From contig CALVEN010000010.1 in assembly GCA_944326585.1 (NCBI GenBank), forward strand, positions 1-44,964: a DNA stretch of 44,964 nucleotides, read 5' to 3'. Under the pieces are notes generated by a model. It made no database searches, was not told the DNA's origin, and saw nothing but the letters and a program-made list of their open reading frames with translations. The DNA comes from Candidatus Gastranaerophilales bacterium (GTDB lineage: Bacteria > Cyanobacteriota > Vampirovibrionia > Gastranaerophilales > Gastranaerophilaceae). Shown here in pieces: positions 25,801 through 33,393 of this stretch (the first letter of the stretch is position 1; every line of letters begins with the position of its first letter). Made by a program: the position numbers and the translations under genes.

Positions 25801-25960
25801 AACAAGAGCTAAAGTAAAAGAAGCAATCGAAACAATTTGTGATGAGATATTACCTGAAATATATGATAAAGATTTATTCCAGAAAAAATGTAATTATTTA
25901 TACAACCACTTTTATGATCACTATAACAATTACAAAGACAATATTTATGATGTTGCATAA
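22811..25960 (+). CDS. hsdR: Type I restriction endonuclease subunit R
   Basis: The motor and nuclease of the type I complex; it translocates and cuts unmodified DNA. The 1049 residues show the N-terminal nuclease site (RADLILFVNGLPLVFIELKA, E-x-K near 161), Walker A QGSGKSF (about 299-303), DEAH near 398, AFTGTPL, VTGFDCPT and QTIARANR for the SF2 helicase, and a helical C-terminal region for HsdM/S contact. All catalytic motifs look intact. GGAG lies seven bases before ATG 22811. The operon can therefore encode an active system. Confidence 0.95.
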   Translation: MHKLSEEAFEKDLMQECKDSLGFELFDATYEIVGSDDSTFGRQTTEEVILSKNLRNALEKLNPDLPQEAIDNAFYELTQNLSNKTEIGANQFIYKIIKDGVKVQFKDNNGIDSSDIVKVIDFNRPKENDFLLVRQFKISGERYNCRADLILFVNGLPLVFIELKATHKHIENAFYNNITHYKKEIPQVFWYNAFIVVSNGTDAKFGTITSKWEHFSDWKKISNENEKGIISADILLKGMCSPDNLLDIIENYTLYQETKGGTIKICAKNHQFLGVNTAIENFESNKDGKLGVFWHTQGSGKSFSMIFFVQKILRKVKGNWTFLIVTDRTDLDDQIYKNFVSTGAVTEQNVQATTREHLKQLLREDHRTVFTMIQKFGTEEKGQSFEKISDRDDIIVITDEAHRTQYGTLAMNMREALPNAKFIAFTGTPLMKDDEKTKLVFGDYVSKYTFKQSIEDHATVPLYYEARIPRMQLTNDELEEDLQNIIDSADFTPEQEEQFEKEYVNMYQVITREDRLDAIAKDVVEHFMNRGFMGKAMYVAIDKATAVKMYNKVKNEWGKYIQKLKNKLKTANDDLKEIIKKDIDYMEETDMAVVVSPSQNEIEQLKQKGVDITPHRTRMKNEDLATNFKNEKHPLRLVFVCAMWVTGFDCPTISTLYLDKILKEHTLMQTIARANRVSEGKFNGLIVDYIGIFKALQKALAIYGEPTEPADNDEDPAETKTKLIELLENESKKMKNLLDSKGINVDKIFDTRALECIKNTEEAVSKLLENEKTKEDFLKYTQNLKMLFKAILPDSEARRYAKLVFVSSVIYSKIKEALVEYVDKTEVKRLALQVEELLNESIKLASYKINSGEKLDLSKINFEELQRRILKEKKLALLEKLKASISSKLSSMLKLNDMRKHFQEKFEQIIEDYNNGKLTMEQMYVQLVALTNQLTEEEKRHLDENLSEEELAILDILTKPEPKLSKKEFETVKLAAQKLVKVIKKEKLVLDWRKKQSTRAKVKEAIETICDEILPEIYDKDLFQKKCNYLYNHFYDHYNNYKDNIYDVA

Positions 25961-25982
25961 AGTTTGACTTTAGCAAACTTTT
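25959..25982 (+). terminator. Weak terminator after hsdR
   Basis: AAAGTTTG and CAAACTTT form an eight-bp stem around ACTTTAG, with only a short T run. It overlaps the hsdR stop codon. Confidence 0.45.
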
Positions 25983-25991
25983 AAGTGATGA

Positions 25992-26018
25992 ATACGACAC
26001 CTGAAAAGGAGGTCGTAT
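25992..26018 (+). promoter_or_regulatory. Hairpin masking the ribosome site of the 26017 gene
   Basis: ATACGAC (25992-25998) pairs with GTCGTAT (26012-26018). The loop holds AAGGAG and the stem includes the first two bases of the ATG. Such a fold would hold translation down until opened. Confidence 0.55.
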
Positions 26019-26241
26019 GAGTAAAAATAAGAAATACAAGATTAAACAAAAAGATTTTAGGAAGTTAGAAAAATTAGCTGAGCGGATTTATAACACAGTT
26101 GTTGTAATTGATTATTTTTGCAGGACTCAACAAGAGATTGAAGAGTTGTATAATCTTACTCCAGTCGTTGAAAATTTAAGACGAGATTCTGATACAGTAA
26201 ACGCTTATTTTATAAATTATCCTGACAACAAAAATTTTTAG
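26017..26241 (+). CDS. Small basic helical protein, unknown
   Basis: Seventy-four residues, Lys-rich at the start (MSKNKKYKIKQKDFRKLEKL) and helical, ending in YFINYPDNKNF. A strong AAGGAGGT lies right before the ATG, within the hairpin noted above. No family recognised; size and context suit an accessory gene of a mobile element, perhaps a regulator. It follows hsdR by 56 bases. Confidence 0.6.
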   Translation: MSKNKKYKIKQKDFRKLEKLAERIYNTVVVIDYFCRTQQEIEELYNLTPVVENLRRDSDTVNAYFINYPDNKNF

Positions 26242-26257
26242 ATGGTATTTAAAACTT

Positions 26258-26286
26258 GTTTTAATACCGTTCAAACAGTGTTCAAA
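26258..26286. repeat. Second phased half-site array
   Basis: GTTTTAA at 26258, GTTCAAAC at 26269 and GTTCAAA at 26280 repeat with exact 11-base spacing. The following TTGTGTC and the general layout match the array in front of the recombinase. It lies 95 bases before the 26381 gene. Confidence 0.6.
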
Positions 26287-26358
26287 AAATAAATTGTGTC
26301 TGAATGATACGTTTTGAGAGAGTTTGCTTGATATTTTACTCATTAAGAGTGATGAATG

Positions 26359-26384
26359 TCATTGCTGATAAGAGGTAGCAATGA
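26359..26384 (+). promoter_or_regulatory. Hairpin enclosing the ribosome site and start of the 26381 gene
   Basis: TCATTGCT (26359-26366) pairs exactly with AGCAATGA (26377-26384), which contains the ATG. The ten-base loop is GATAAGAGGT, carrying the ribosome-binding sequence. Confidence 0.6.
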
Positions 26385-26596
26385 TTGAATTAGGCAAAAA
26401 ATACAAACTAAAAAAGATTAGAGGTTTTGAAAACTCTGATAATGAGTATTACAAAGTAATTGGATTCTATAACTTCGACACTGTAATTTGTGAAAACGCC
26501 TACGGAGAAAGATTTGTATTTATGAAAGAGTTTTTAATAGACCCACAAAAGCCTGATAAAATCTATTCAGATTTAATACTTGAAAGGAAAGAATAA
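26381..26596 (+). CDS. Small protein of unknown function
   Basis: Seventy-one residues with a beta-rich look: YKLKKIRGF, YYKVIGFYNFDTVICEN and ERFVFMKEF suggest a small barrel. No membrane segment. It starts inside the hairpin noted above and its last base is the first base of the next gene's ATG. First of three tightly packed small genes (26381-27013). Confidence 0.6.
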   Translation: MIELGKKYKLKKIRGFENSDNEYYKVIGFYNFDTVICENAYGERFVFMKEFLIDPQKPDKIYSDLILERKE

Positions 26597-26796
26597 TGAC
26601 AGAAAAAGACTATGCACTTTATGGAACAAAGGTTTTGAATTTAAAGACACAAGAAATTGGCTTGCTAATTTGTATTTGGAAAAATAAGTTTGCCGATGCA
26701 GAGGTAGATTACGCAACTTGTGTTGATAAGCAAGGCAAAAGATATAATATAGAGCTTGATAACATACGAGGGTTTGAAGATGATTTTGAAAAATAA
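26596..26796 (+). CDS. Small protein of unknown function
   Basis: Sixty-six residues: MTEKDYALYGTKVLNLKTQE, then GLLICIWKNKF and a VDKQGKRYNIELDNI segment. The alternating strands and short turns suggest a small SH3- or KOW-like barrel, as in many phage and plasmid accessory proteins, but no family is identified. AAGGAAAG precedes the ATG, which overlaps the previous stop by one base; the 3' end overlaps the next gene by 17 bases. Confidence 0.55.
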   Translation: MTEKDYALYGTKVLNLKTQEIGLLICIWKNKFADAEVDYATCVDKQGKRYNIELDNIRGFEDDFEK

Positions 26797-27013
26797 ACTG
26801 ACGCGAGAATCTGTAGAAATAAATTATTCTGAATTTAGAAAAAAGTTTGCAAAAGAAATCCGAACTGCTTTTGAAAGTTATCGCAGAACACAATTAAATA
26901 AGTATTCTTATAACTTTAAAGATGACAACTCAATGGAATACAATTTCTATTTCCAATTACAATGGAACTTCAATCACTTTGGAAATTCTAATTGGTATAT
27001 TGAAAGAATGTAA
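26780..27013 (+). CDS. Small protein of unknown function
   Basis: Seventy-seven residues from ATG 26780 (MILKNKLTRESVEINYSEF), preferred over a TTG at 26756 because GAGGG lies eight bases upstream. A helix-rich basic N half is followed by an aromatic, Asn-rich end (FYFQLQWNFNHFGNSNWYIE). Unrecognised. Last gene before a 207-base gap that carries a third half-site array. Confidence 0.55.
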   Translation: MILKNKLTRESVEINYSEFRKKFAKEIRTAFESYRRTQLNKYSYNFKDDNSMEYNFYFQLQWNFNHFGNSNWYIERM

Positions 27014-27026
27014 ATTTTTAGCATTT

Positions 27027-27053
27027 ATTAAACAATTGTTAAACGGTATTTAA
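27027..27053. repeat. Third phased half-site array
   Basis: ATTAAAC at 27027 and GTTAAAC at 27038 are 11 bases apart, with a weaker TTTAA site at 27049. It closes the stretch 14.8-27.05 kb that opens with the similar array before the recombinase. The rest of the gap to 27220 is AT-rich without other visible signals. Confidence 0.45.
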
Positions 27054-27220
27054 TTACCATAATAGTTCTTTATTTATACATATAAATCTGTCATCAATAA
27101 AATTATTTTATAAAAACCTTTGTTTTATACATTTTTTAATGTTTTCTATCTTAAACATACTTATCTTTTGGCAATCCTTTATCATAAATGTGCATTGCAT
27201 ATTATTAATATGCCTAAATT

Positions 27221-30200
27221 TTAATTGGTACTTAATGTATTATTTAAGATGTGCCAAATTTTATAATATACAGAACCGTCTATAGATAATTCTTCTTTTC
27301 TTGCTATATTATTCCAATCTGAGACTGTTAAATTTTTAATCCAGTCAAAAGTTTCTATTGGGGTTTTATTAAATATATTTTCTTCACTTTCTTTATAGAA
27401 TTTACCTAATGCTACCGATATGGTTCTAGGAACTCCATTTTTTCTCATTAATACAGCTTCATTTGTGTTAACACCGTAATATATCATAGCAGATGTATTG
27501 TTTATTTCTAACTTTTCTTCTTCAGTTAAATTATCAAAATCAATTCCTGATAATTTTTGAATTGAAGCCATTCCCCAAGTAGCAGAATATGAGATATCTT
27601 TTGTAAGTTTTTGATAACACTCTGTTATAATTCCTGTATCGTTTTGGTTAGAATTTTCTCTTTTAAAGTATTTTAGTGCTATTTCTCTTATCGTATTGCC
27701 ATTTACCCAATCAGAAACAAGAGAAGCAAGTGTATTACTATCTTTTTTGTAAATACCTATTTGCTTTAATGGTTCATTAATCTCAGGTATTTTTAACATA
27801 ACTCCCATTATATTTTTTAACTTACTATTTTCATTAAATAAATTACTTGAATGTAAAGACTCTTTAGTTAAACCCAAATCAGATATATTTGAAATATTTG
27901 CTCTAATTGTTTCAAAAGAAAACCCTGTATTGTCAGATTGTTTTGATAAACCTCTGTTGTTGTTTAATTTTGTTACATAATCTTTAACACGTTTTGTTAA
28001 AAACTCTCTTTGAGAATCTGTAATTTGATTAAAACCAAGTGTTTTACGAAGTATTATTTCTATACGATTGTTAAAAATACTTACATCTTCAATTTGGTTA
28101 TATATATGAGTCAAATATTGCAAAAATTCAGACCATTTTACAAATAATGCTTGCTTTTGAAAATAAAAATTATTATCAAATTTGAAATTTTCTAAATCTT
28201 CTATATTTTCTAATAATTTTTTTAAAACGGAATACAAATCTTTGGTGTTTTCACGTATATAATTTTTTAATTTTTTTGTATCTTCTTCATTGTCATTATT
28301 CAAAGCTATTCCGACAACACCTAATGAGCTATGATTCATTCTACCGGCTCGTCCAACTAAATTCCAAAAATCTTTTGTAGGCATTTTTCCATATGGATAT
28401 GAATATGATGCCATGAGTATTTTTGAAACAGGGAAATTTATACCTTGGGCTATAGTTGTTGTAGCAACTAAAACTTTTAATTTATTGTTTTCCATTAACC
28501 ATTCCATAAGATATCTAATTTCATCAGATAAACCTCCATGATGAATTCCAATACCTTTTTCTAAATATTTGGCTAAAACAAAATCTTCACCCAATTCAGC
28601 TCGAATAAATTTTTGCACAGTTATTATATCATTATCATTTTGTATGTTTACATCTGTTGGAATAAAATCATATAATAATTCTGCAACTTCCCAACAATCT
28701 TTTGGTTTCATACAAATACAAAGAATATTACCATCCCCGACTAACTGAGAAGTAACAATTGTTGTTAATAATTTTTTATTATTTTTAATTCTACTACAGG
28801 TATAATTATATATATTACAATCATTTTTAATAGCAATGTCTTTTTCTATTTGTATTCTCGCATTACTTGTTATCAAAGTCTTAAAGCGACTTTGCCAATT
28901 TCTTTTTTCTCCTTCTACATAGTAGGCTCCAATTATTCTATCATTAGGACACCAATCAATATCTAGTTCAACTTCTTGTGGATTATCAGAATCTAGCCAT
29001 TTTGAAAGTTCAGCCGCGTTTGGAATAAAAGGAGTTAATAACAAGAAATTAGCTTTTGGACAATCATTACTAATGTTGGCCAATAATATTTCATAAGCTA
29101 AGCCTCTAGAATCAGCTTCAATATTGTGTGCTTCATCCACAACAGCCAAAACAAGTTTTTTTGATAATTCACTAAAAGCCTTTTTTCTTAATAAAAAATT
29201 TAACTTTTCAGGGGTGATGACTAGAACATCAAACATTTTTTTTGTCTTTGTTTTCTTTAGCAAATTATCTTCATATAAATCAATATCCATCGAGCCACTT
29301 AATTTTTGCACTTTTATATTCAATGGTTCAAAATCTCTTTTTAATTTCGCGGCAATTTGATTTACTAATGCTCTTGTAGGGGCAATATAGGCTACCCATC
29401 CTTCATCGTCTTTGAATTGATTTAGAGCTTGCAATATTCTAAATTCGGCTATAATTGTTTTTCCACTTGATGTAGGAAGATTTACAACAATTGCTTTATG
29501 CGCTGGATTTAACAATCCTTTATTGATTATAGCCTCTCTTTGAGGATACAATAACTCATAAGCGGCATTATGCTCGAGTTTTGTTATTGATTTTACAAAA
29601 TTAGATATTTGCGAACAAACACCTCTGCTAATCCACCAAATTGAATTCTTAATCATTTGTTCTGCCATATCTTTTAGTAATGATAACAGTAAAGATAGTT
29701 CAAAGTTGGCAGTTATTTCAGAAGACTTGATAGCATTATCAAAATGATAATCAATTTGTTCTTTAATATCAGTTGTATTACCATTTATTAGGTAACAAGC
29801 TAATAGTTCTATTATTTTCGCAAAATGATAGAGCGATAAAAGTTCCATAGGTTTATTTAATGAGGCATTATTATTTAGATAAACGGTTTCAAAGTCTTTT
29901 TGTAGTTCTCTTAGATTGTTAATTTTCTCAATTGCTTTTTCTAAATCCTTCCAATTATCTTTTTTTACAAGATACAAAAAAGCATTGTATAATGTTTTAA
30001 ATATTTTTACATCCCAAGTATCATTATCATTATCATTATCATTATCTTCAACAAGAATTGCATCAAAATAATTTAAGATAAATCTTCGTCCAGATTCCCA
30101 AGATTGTCCCAAATAAGAATATGAGATTATTTTAAAAATATATTTAATCTTTTGCATATCATTACTTGGAATACCAAGGGCTTGATATAACAAAAATAGG

Positions 30201-30463
30201 TCTTTGCAATAATGGTAGAAATCAGCCATTAAATGTTCATCAGATTTTAAATCATTTTTTAATTGAATCAAAAACAATTCAAAGACTTCAATAAATGCTT
30301 CAAGATATTCAGATTCTTCAAGAAAAACTTCATCATCATTTAATTCAAATTTATTTTCCAAGGTTTTATTGATAAGTCTCTTATTGGCAATATTTATAGC
30401 TTTTTGATATGAATCTTTTCCTAAGGTATCTAAAAAATCATTTTGAGGAGTATTATTTATCAC
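27221..30463 (-). CDS. Ski2-like DEAD/DEAH defence helicase (HamB-like)
   Basis: A 1080-residue superfamily 2 helicase. A roughly 300-residue helical N region precedes Walker A LPTSSGKT (about 326-333), YIAPTRALV, VITPEKL, VVDEAH (about 441-446), and in the second RecA domain ATTTIAQGINFP and NLVGRAGRMN (about 702-708). The rest is helical. Size, motif set and the nuclease gene immediately upstream fit HamB of Hachiman (or the related AbpAB pair). An in-frame TCATTA repeat (30021-30046) encodes a run of Asn-Asp pairs near residue 140. It begins 11 bases inside the nuclease gene's end. Confidence 0.82.
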   Translation of the reverse strand: MINNTPQNDFLDTLGKDSYQKAINIANKRLINKTLENKFELNDDEVFLEESEYLEAFIEVFELFLIQLKNDLKSDEHLMADFYHYCKDLFLLYQALGIPSNDMQKIKYIFKIISYSYLGQSWESGRRFILNYFDAILVEDNDNDNDNDTWDVKIFKTLYNAFLYLVKKDNWKDLEKAIEKINNLRELQKDFETVYLNNNASLNKPMELLSLYHFAKIIELLACYLINGNTTDIKEQIDYHFDNAIKSSEITANFELSLLLSLLKDMAEQMIKNSIWWISRGVCSQISNFVKSITKLEHNAAYELLYPQREAIINKGLLNPAHKAIVVNLPTSSGKTIIAEFRILQALNQFKDDEGWVAYIAPTRALVNQIAAKLKRDFEPLNIKVQKLSGSMDIDLYEDNLLKKTKTKKMFDVLVITPEKLNFLLRKKAFSELSKKLVLAVVDEAHNIEADSRGLAYEILLANISNDCPKANFLLLTPFIPNAAELSKWLDSDNPQEVELDIDWCPNDRIIGAYYVEGEKRNWQSRFKTLITSNARIQIEKDIAIKNDCNIYNYTCSRIKNNKKLLTTIVTSQLVGDGNILCICMKPKDCWEVAELLYDFIPTDVNIQNDNDIITVQKFIRAELGEDFVLAKYLEKGIGIHHGGLSDEIRYLMEWLMENNKLKVLVATTTIAQGINFPVSKILMASYSYPYGKMPTKDFWNLVGRAGRMNHSSLGVVGIALNNDNEEDTKKLKNYIRENTKDLYSVLKKLLENIEDLENFKFDNNFYFQKQALFVKWSEFLQYLTHIYNQIEDVSIFNNRIEIILRKTLGFNQITDSQREFLTKRVKDYVTKLNNNRGLSKQSDNTGFSFETIRANISNISDLGLTKESLHSSNLFNENSKLKNIMGVMLKIPEINEPLKQIGIYKKDSNTLASLVSDWVNGNTIREIALKYFKRENSNQNDTGIITECYQKLTKDISYSATWGMASIQKLSGIDFDNLTEEEKLEINNTSAMIYYGVNTNEAVLMRKNGVPRTISVALGKFYKESEENIFNKTPIETFDWIKNLTVSDWNNIARKEELSIDGSVYYKIWHILNNTLSTN

Positions 30464-31277
30464 AATCCGCCTCCTTTACAATATTTATCCAAGCATCATT
30501 TTCCATTTTTAATCCAGAATATATTGCAATAAATTCTGCTTCTGTATCCATGTGAATATAGTTGTTTATTTCATGAGCTTTTGCTTTAATATCAAGTTCA
30601 TTTGGAACGGTATCTCTTACTAGAACCCCAAATAACTTGAATTTCTTTTTCTTGCTTTTATAATATGTAACTAAAGCTTTTTCGTAATCTTGACGAAAGA
30701 CATTGTCTTTAGGTAAAGGCACTATCTTGTTTGCCAGCCATTGCAACAGGCATTGTTTTGTTTTGCTATTACTTAATAAGTCTTTTAATTGTGACTGCAT
30801 ACCTGTACGACCATAAATAACACTTGGTGGGGATGACGTATCTTGTGATGTTTTAACTTCACCGAAAACAAAATAAGTTTCATTATTTATTTGACAAAAA
30901 CCTACAATGTCTGTACCTGTTTGGTTGGCATTAGGGTTTTTAGCATCACGAAAATGATTATAGTGAAATTTTACATCATAATTATCTTCAAGGATGCACT
31001 CTGTTAAAAATTCTCCAATCAACCAATTCTTAACTTCTATAGTAGACGAAAAATCTTTTTGAATTTTAGATCGAAGTTCTTCATTAGAAAATCCTGTTGA
31101 TTCTAACGCATTTATAATTTCAACCTGAATTTTTTCACGATGAATTGTATCATGAAGTTTATCTTTCACTCTCGCACGCAAATAATTTCCAAATTCCTGA
31201 GGCGAAACAAACTGAAGCCCAGTATATGGGACTTTCTGATTATTCTCGTTTGCATATATTTTCTTAATAGCATCCAT
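30453..31277 (-). CDS. PD-(D/E)XK nuclease partner (HamA/DUF1837-like)
   Basis: A 274-residue protein from ATG 31277; an earlier TTG at 31295 has no better ribosome site. The nuclease core is visible: EFLTECILEDN helix, NQTGTDIVGF with the Asp (about 120), then TYFVFGEVKTS with E-x-K (about 140-145). The remainder is helical and basic. In Hachiman, HamA is the nuclease kept inactive by HamB until DNA is damaged by phage. Assignment to DUF1837 rests on these motifs and gene order only; other nuclease-helicase pairs remain possible. Confidence 0.7.
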   Translation of the reverse strand: MDAIKKIYANENNQKVPYTGLQFVSPQEFGNYLRARVKDKLHDTIHREKIQVEIINALESTGFSNEELRSKIQKDFSSTIEVKNWLIGEFLTECILEDNYDVKFHYNHFRDAKNPNANQTGTDIVGFCQINNETYFVFGEVKTSQDTSSPPSVIYGRTGMQSQLKDLLSNSKTKQCLLQWLANKIVPLPKDNVFRQDYEKALVTYYKSKKKKFKLFGVLVRDTVPNELDIKAKAHEINNYIHMDTEAEFIAIYSGLKMENDAWINIVKEADCDK

Positions 31278-31378
31278 TGAGATTAACCCATACAAATATT
31301 ATCATAAAATTGAAATTTAGTACAATTTTGAACCTGAAATTAACGTAATTATCAAAAATAGACTTTTATAATATGCAT

Positions 31379-31657
31379 TTACTTAATTTTATTCAAATCT
31401 GGGTTTTCAGATAAAATTTTTCTATAATGCTTAATCGCACGAAGGTACATATTATGCCCTTTTGAATTTTTGGCCATGAATTTATCATTATTTTCTAAAT
31501 TAAATATTATTTTTTCAACAATTTCAGGAGATGTAATAGAAAAAAGATTTTAATTTAAGAATTTTCTAGAAGTACTATTTATTCCACTAACATAATTAGA
31601 ACCAGACTTTGCAGATTTTGGTCTTGATTGAATATATTGTAAAAACTTATCTTCCAT
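31379..31657 (-). pseudogene. Small gene broken by an in-frame stop
   Basis: From ATG 31657 (AAAGG six bases upstream) the frame reads MEDKFLQYIQSRPKSAKSGS and ends at TAA 31552-31550 after 35 codons. The same frame then continues without shift through NLFSITSPEIVEKIIFNLEN to KGHNMYLRAIKHYRKIL, stopping at 31379. The S-x-Y-v-s-x-I and G-h-x-M-Y-x-x-A-[IL]-x-x-Y pattern resembles the N-terminal module of McrB- or HNH-type restriction proteins. A single base change would restore the full 92-codon frame. Likely a decayed defence gene fragment. Confidence 0.65.
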
Positions 31658-31700
31658 ATTTTACCTTTTTCTACAAGGATAGCACAAAAATTTGCAGGAG

Positions 31701-32099
31701 TTATTCTATACCTAAAATTTCACGCTCGATTTGGCGGATGAAGTCCGGTGAAAGTTCGGTTTTTATTTGGGGTGTTTCGTTTTGAGTATTGTTTTCTTTC
31801 AATTCAGGGAGAAAGTTCAAAATATTCACAAGGGAATAGTATTCTGCTTGGCTTATCTGGCTGTTAGTTTTATTACTGTTTGCGATTTTATCCATAAGTT
31901 TTTGAGCAAACTTTTGCAAATCCTCTTTGAACTGGGATTTATCATACATGGATTCTTTTCGCTTTTTATCCCAATCATATTGCTTTTTCCAGTAAAACAA
32001 AGTTCTTTTTGCAATTCCAAGATCTAAAGAGATTTCACTAATGGTTAAACCTTTTAAATACATTTGCTCTGCTTGTTTAAATAATTTTATTTTACTCAT
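31701..32099 (-). CDS. Helix-turn-helix protein, terminase-small-subunit-like
   Basis: A 132-residue protein with an N-terminal HTH (KQAEQMYLKGLTISEISLDL, then GIAKRTLFYWKKQYDW) of the kind found in phage terminase small subunits and Mu-like DUF1804 proteins. The rest is helical with an acidic end. It is the last gene of the transposition operon and its ATG overlaps the stop of the gene before. It may bind transposon ends or regulate the operon; a packaging role is unlikely because no terminase large subunit is present. Confidence 0.65.
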   Translation of the reverse strand: MSKIKLFKQAEQMYLKGLTISEISLDLGIAKRTLFYWKKQYDWDKKRKESMYDKSQFKEDLQKFAQKLMDKIANSNKTNSQISQAEYYSLVNILNFLPELKENNTQNETPQIKTELSPDFIRQIEREILGIE

Positions 32100-32659
32100 T
32101 AAAATCCCTCAAAAATTAAGTTTTCTATTCTAAAATGGTTTTTGTCTTGTACTTTTTTAACCTGATAAACGCAACTTCTATCAATCACTCCAAGGTGTTG
32201 GAAATACTTTATTAATTGATTTAGAAGTGCCATTGTATTTTTAATTCTGCGAGGTTTCAGGCGTCTTAATTCGCAGACTTTAAAAAGTTCTTTTATCGAC
32301 TCAATATCAATTTCGTGCAGGTAATAGCAGTTTATAAAAGGTATAATATTGAAGTTAAAAATTGCGTTATAGTTCCTGTAGGTCTCGAATTTGCAGTATT
32401 TTTCGACATAATTTTTCATAAAATATTCTTTTGCATCTTCTATACTAATTTTTATGTGTTTATTCTTTAGCGGGCTGAATATTTCATAATTTTCATCTGT
32501 TTTCGTTTCCTCATTGTATTTATAAATCCCGTTTTCATAAAGTATTTTATTGCTATTCAAAAGCTGTTCAAGCTTTGTTTTGCAATCGCATTCTGCTATC
32601 AATTCAATATCATCAAGGGTAAATTCTTTTAATCTCTTTGCTAATTTTTCAATGTTCAT
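32099..32659 (-). CDS. Transposition accessory protein with core-binding-like domain
   Basis: A 186-residue protein. The N third is acidic and helical; residues about 75-175 (YFMKNYVEKYCKFETYRNYN, IIPFINCYYLHEIDIESI, RRIKNTMALLNQLIKYFQHL) strongly resemble the SAM-like core-binding domain of tyrosine recombinases, but no catalytic domain follows. It overlaps the ATPase gene by four bases (ATGA) and the HTH gene by one. It could be a DNA-binding or target-choice subunit of the transposon. No known family name is assigned. Confidence 0.6.
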   Translation of the reverse strand: MNIEKLAKRLKEFTLDDIELIAECDCKTKLEQLLNSNKILYENGIYKYNEETKTDENYEIFSPLKNKHIKISIEDAKEYFMKNYVEKYCKFETYRNYNAIFNFNIIPFINCYYLHEIDIESIKELFKVCELRRLKPRRIKNTMALLNQLIKYFQHLGVIDRSCVYQVKKVQDKNHFRIENLIFEGF

Positions 32660-33336
32660 ATAATTTGCTCCATAACTTCTTTTGTAATTTCTTCTAAATT
32701 ATTTTCTTTTGCAAAACTTTCAAGTTTGCTTATAAGCTGTACTATTTGTCTGAATCTATTGTATTTTTTGTGGATATATTCTATCGAATCAGGGGTAAAC
32801 GGGATTTCAGAAAGTTGGCTAAAAATCTGGCTCAAATCTTCTATTTCAAAGGTCTCAAACTTTACAATCTCGCTAAATCTGTCATACAGGTGCTTGTATC
32901 TTTCAAGTTTTCTAAGAGCCAAGCCCATTCCGACAAAGACTATCGGACAATCGGTTTTATCGTGGATATCTCTTAGGGTCTCGACACTTTTGTAATTGTT
33001 CATTAGGTAGTCGATTTCGTCTACAAAAATAATTTTGGGCTTTTGAATAAGTTTGCTAATCACGACATTGAAGTTGTCCGAGGTTAAATACCGAGGAAGT
33101 TCATCCATTTCTCTAACAATTTCTTCAACAAGCCACCTGCTTGTCATAAGGTTTGAGGCACGAATGTAAATTCCGTCATACTTGCAGGCTAGCCAAAGTG
33201 CCGTTTGAGATTTTCCGAGCCCTGGCTCGCCATATATAAGGCCCATTTTAGGAATGTTTTTGGGTTTGCTTTTCAGGGCTTCAACTAAGCCTATAAAATT
33301 CCTTACATTTCGAGTTTTTATAAAGATTTTTTTCAT
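32656..33336 (-). CDS. Transposition AAA ATPase (MuB/TniB-like)
   Basis: A 226-residue ATPase that should deliver target DNA to the transposase. Walker A is GEPGLGKSQ (about residues 35-43), Walker B IIFVDEIDYL (about 107-116), sensor IVFVGMG, and the arginine-containing RFSEIV region follows. There is no N-terminal HTH as in MuB. It lies 57 bases downstream of the transposase and AAGGATAAA precedes its ATG. Typical of MuB/TniB/IstB partners in length and layout. Confidence 0.85.
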   Translation of the reverse strand: MKKIFIKTRNVRNFIGLVEALKSKPKNIPKMGLIYGEPGLGKSQTALWLACKYDGIYIRASNLMTSRWLVEEIVREMDELPRYLTSDNFNVVISKLIQKPKIIFVDEIDYLMNNYKSVETLRDIHDKTDCPIVFVGMGLALRKLERYKHLYDRFSEIVKFETFEIEDLSQIFSQLSEIPFTPDSIEYIHKKYNRFRQIVQLISKLESFAKENNLEEITKEVMEQII

Positions 33337-33393
33337 TTTATCCTTTCTTGGTTGCTCGCAATAAACGGGTATTCACCCTCTGCTCGCAATCCG

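Noticed and set aside
31701-32099. Evidence for a Mu-like prophage
   Set aside because: Apart from the HTH protein and transposition genes there are no head, tail, portal or lysis genes; the module is a transposon.
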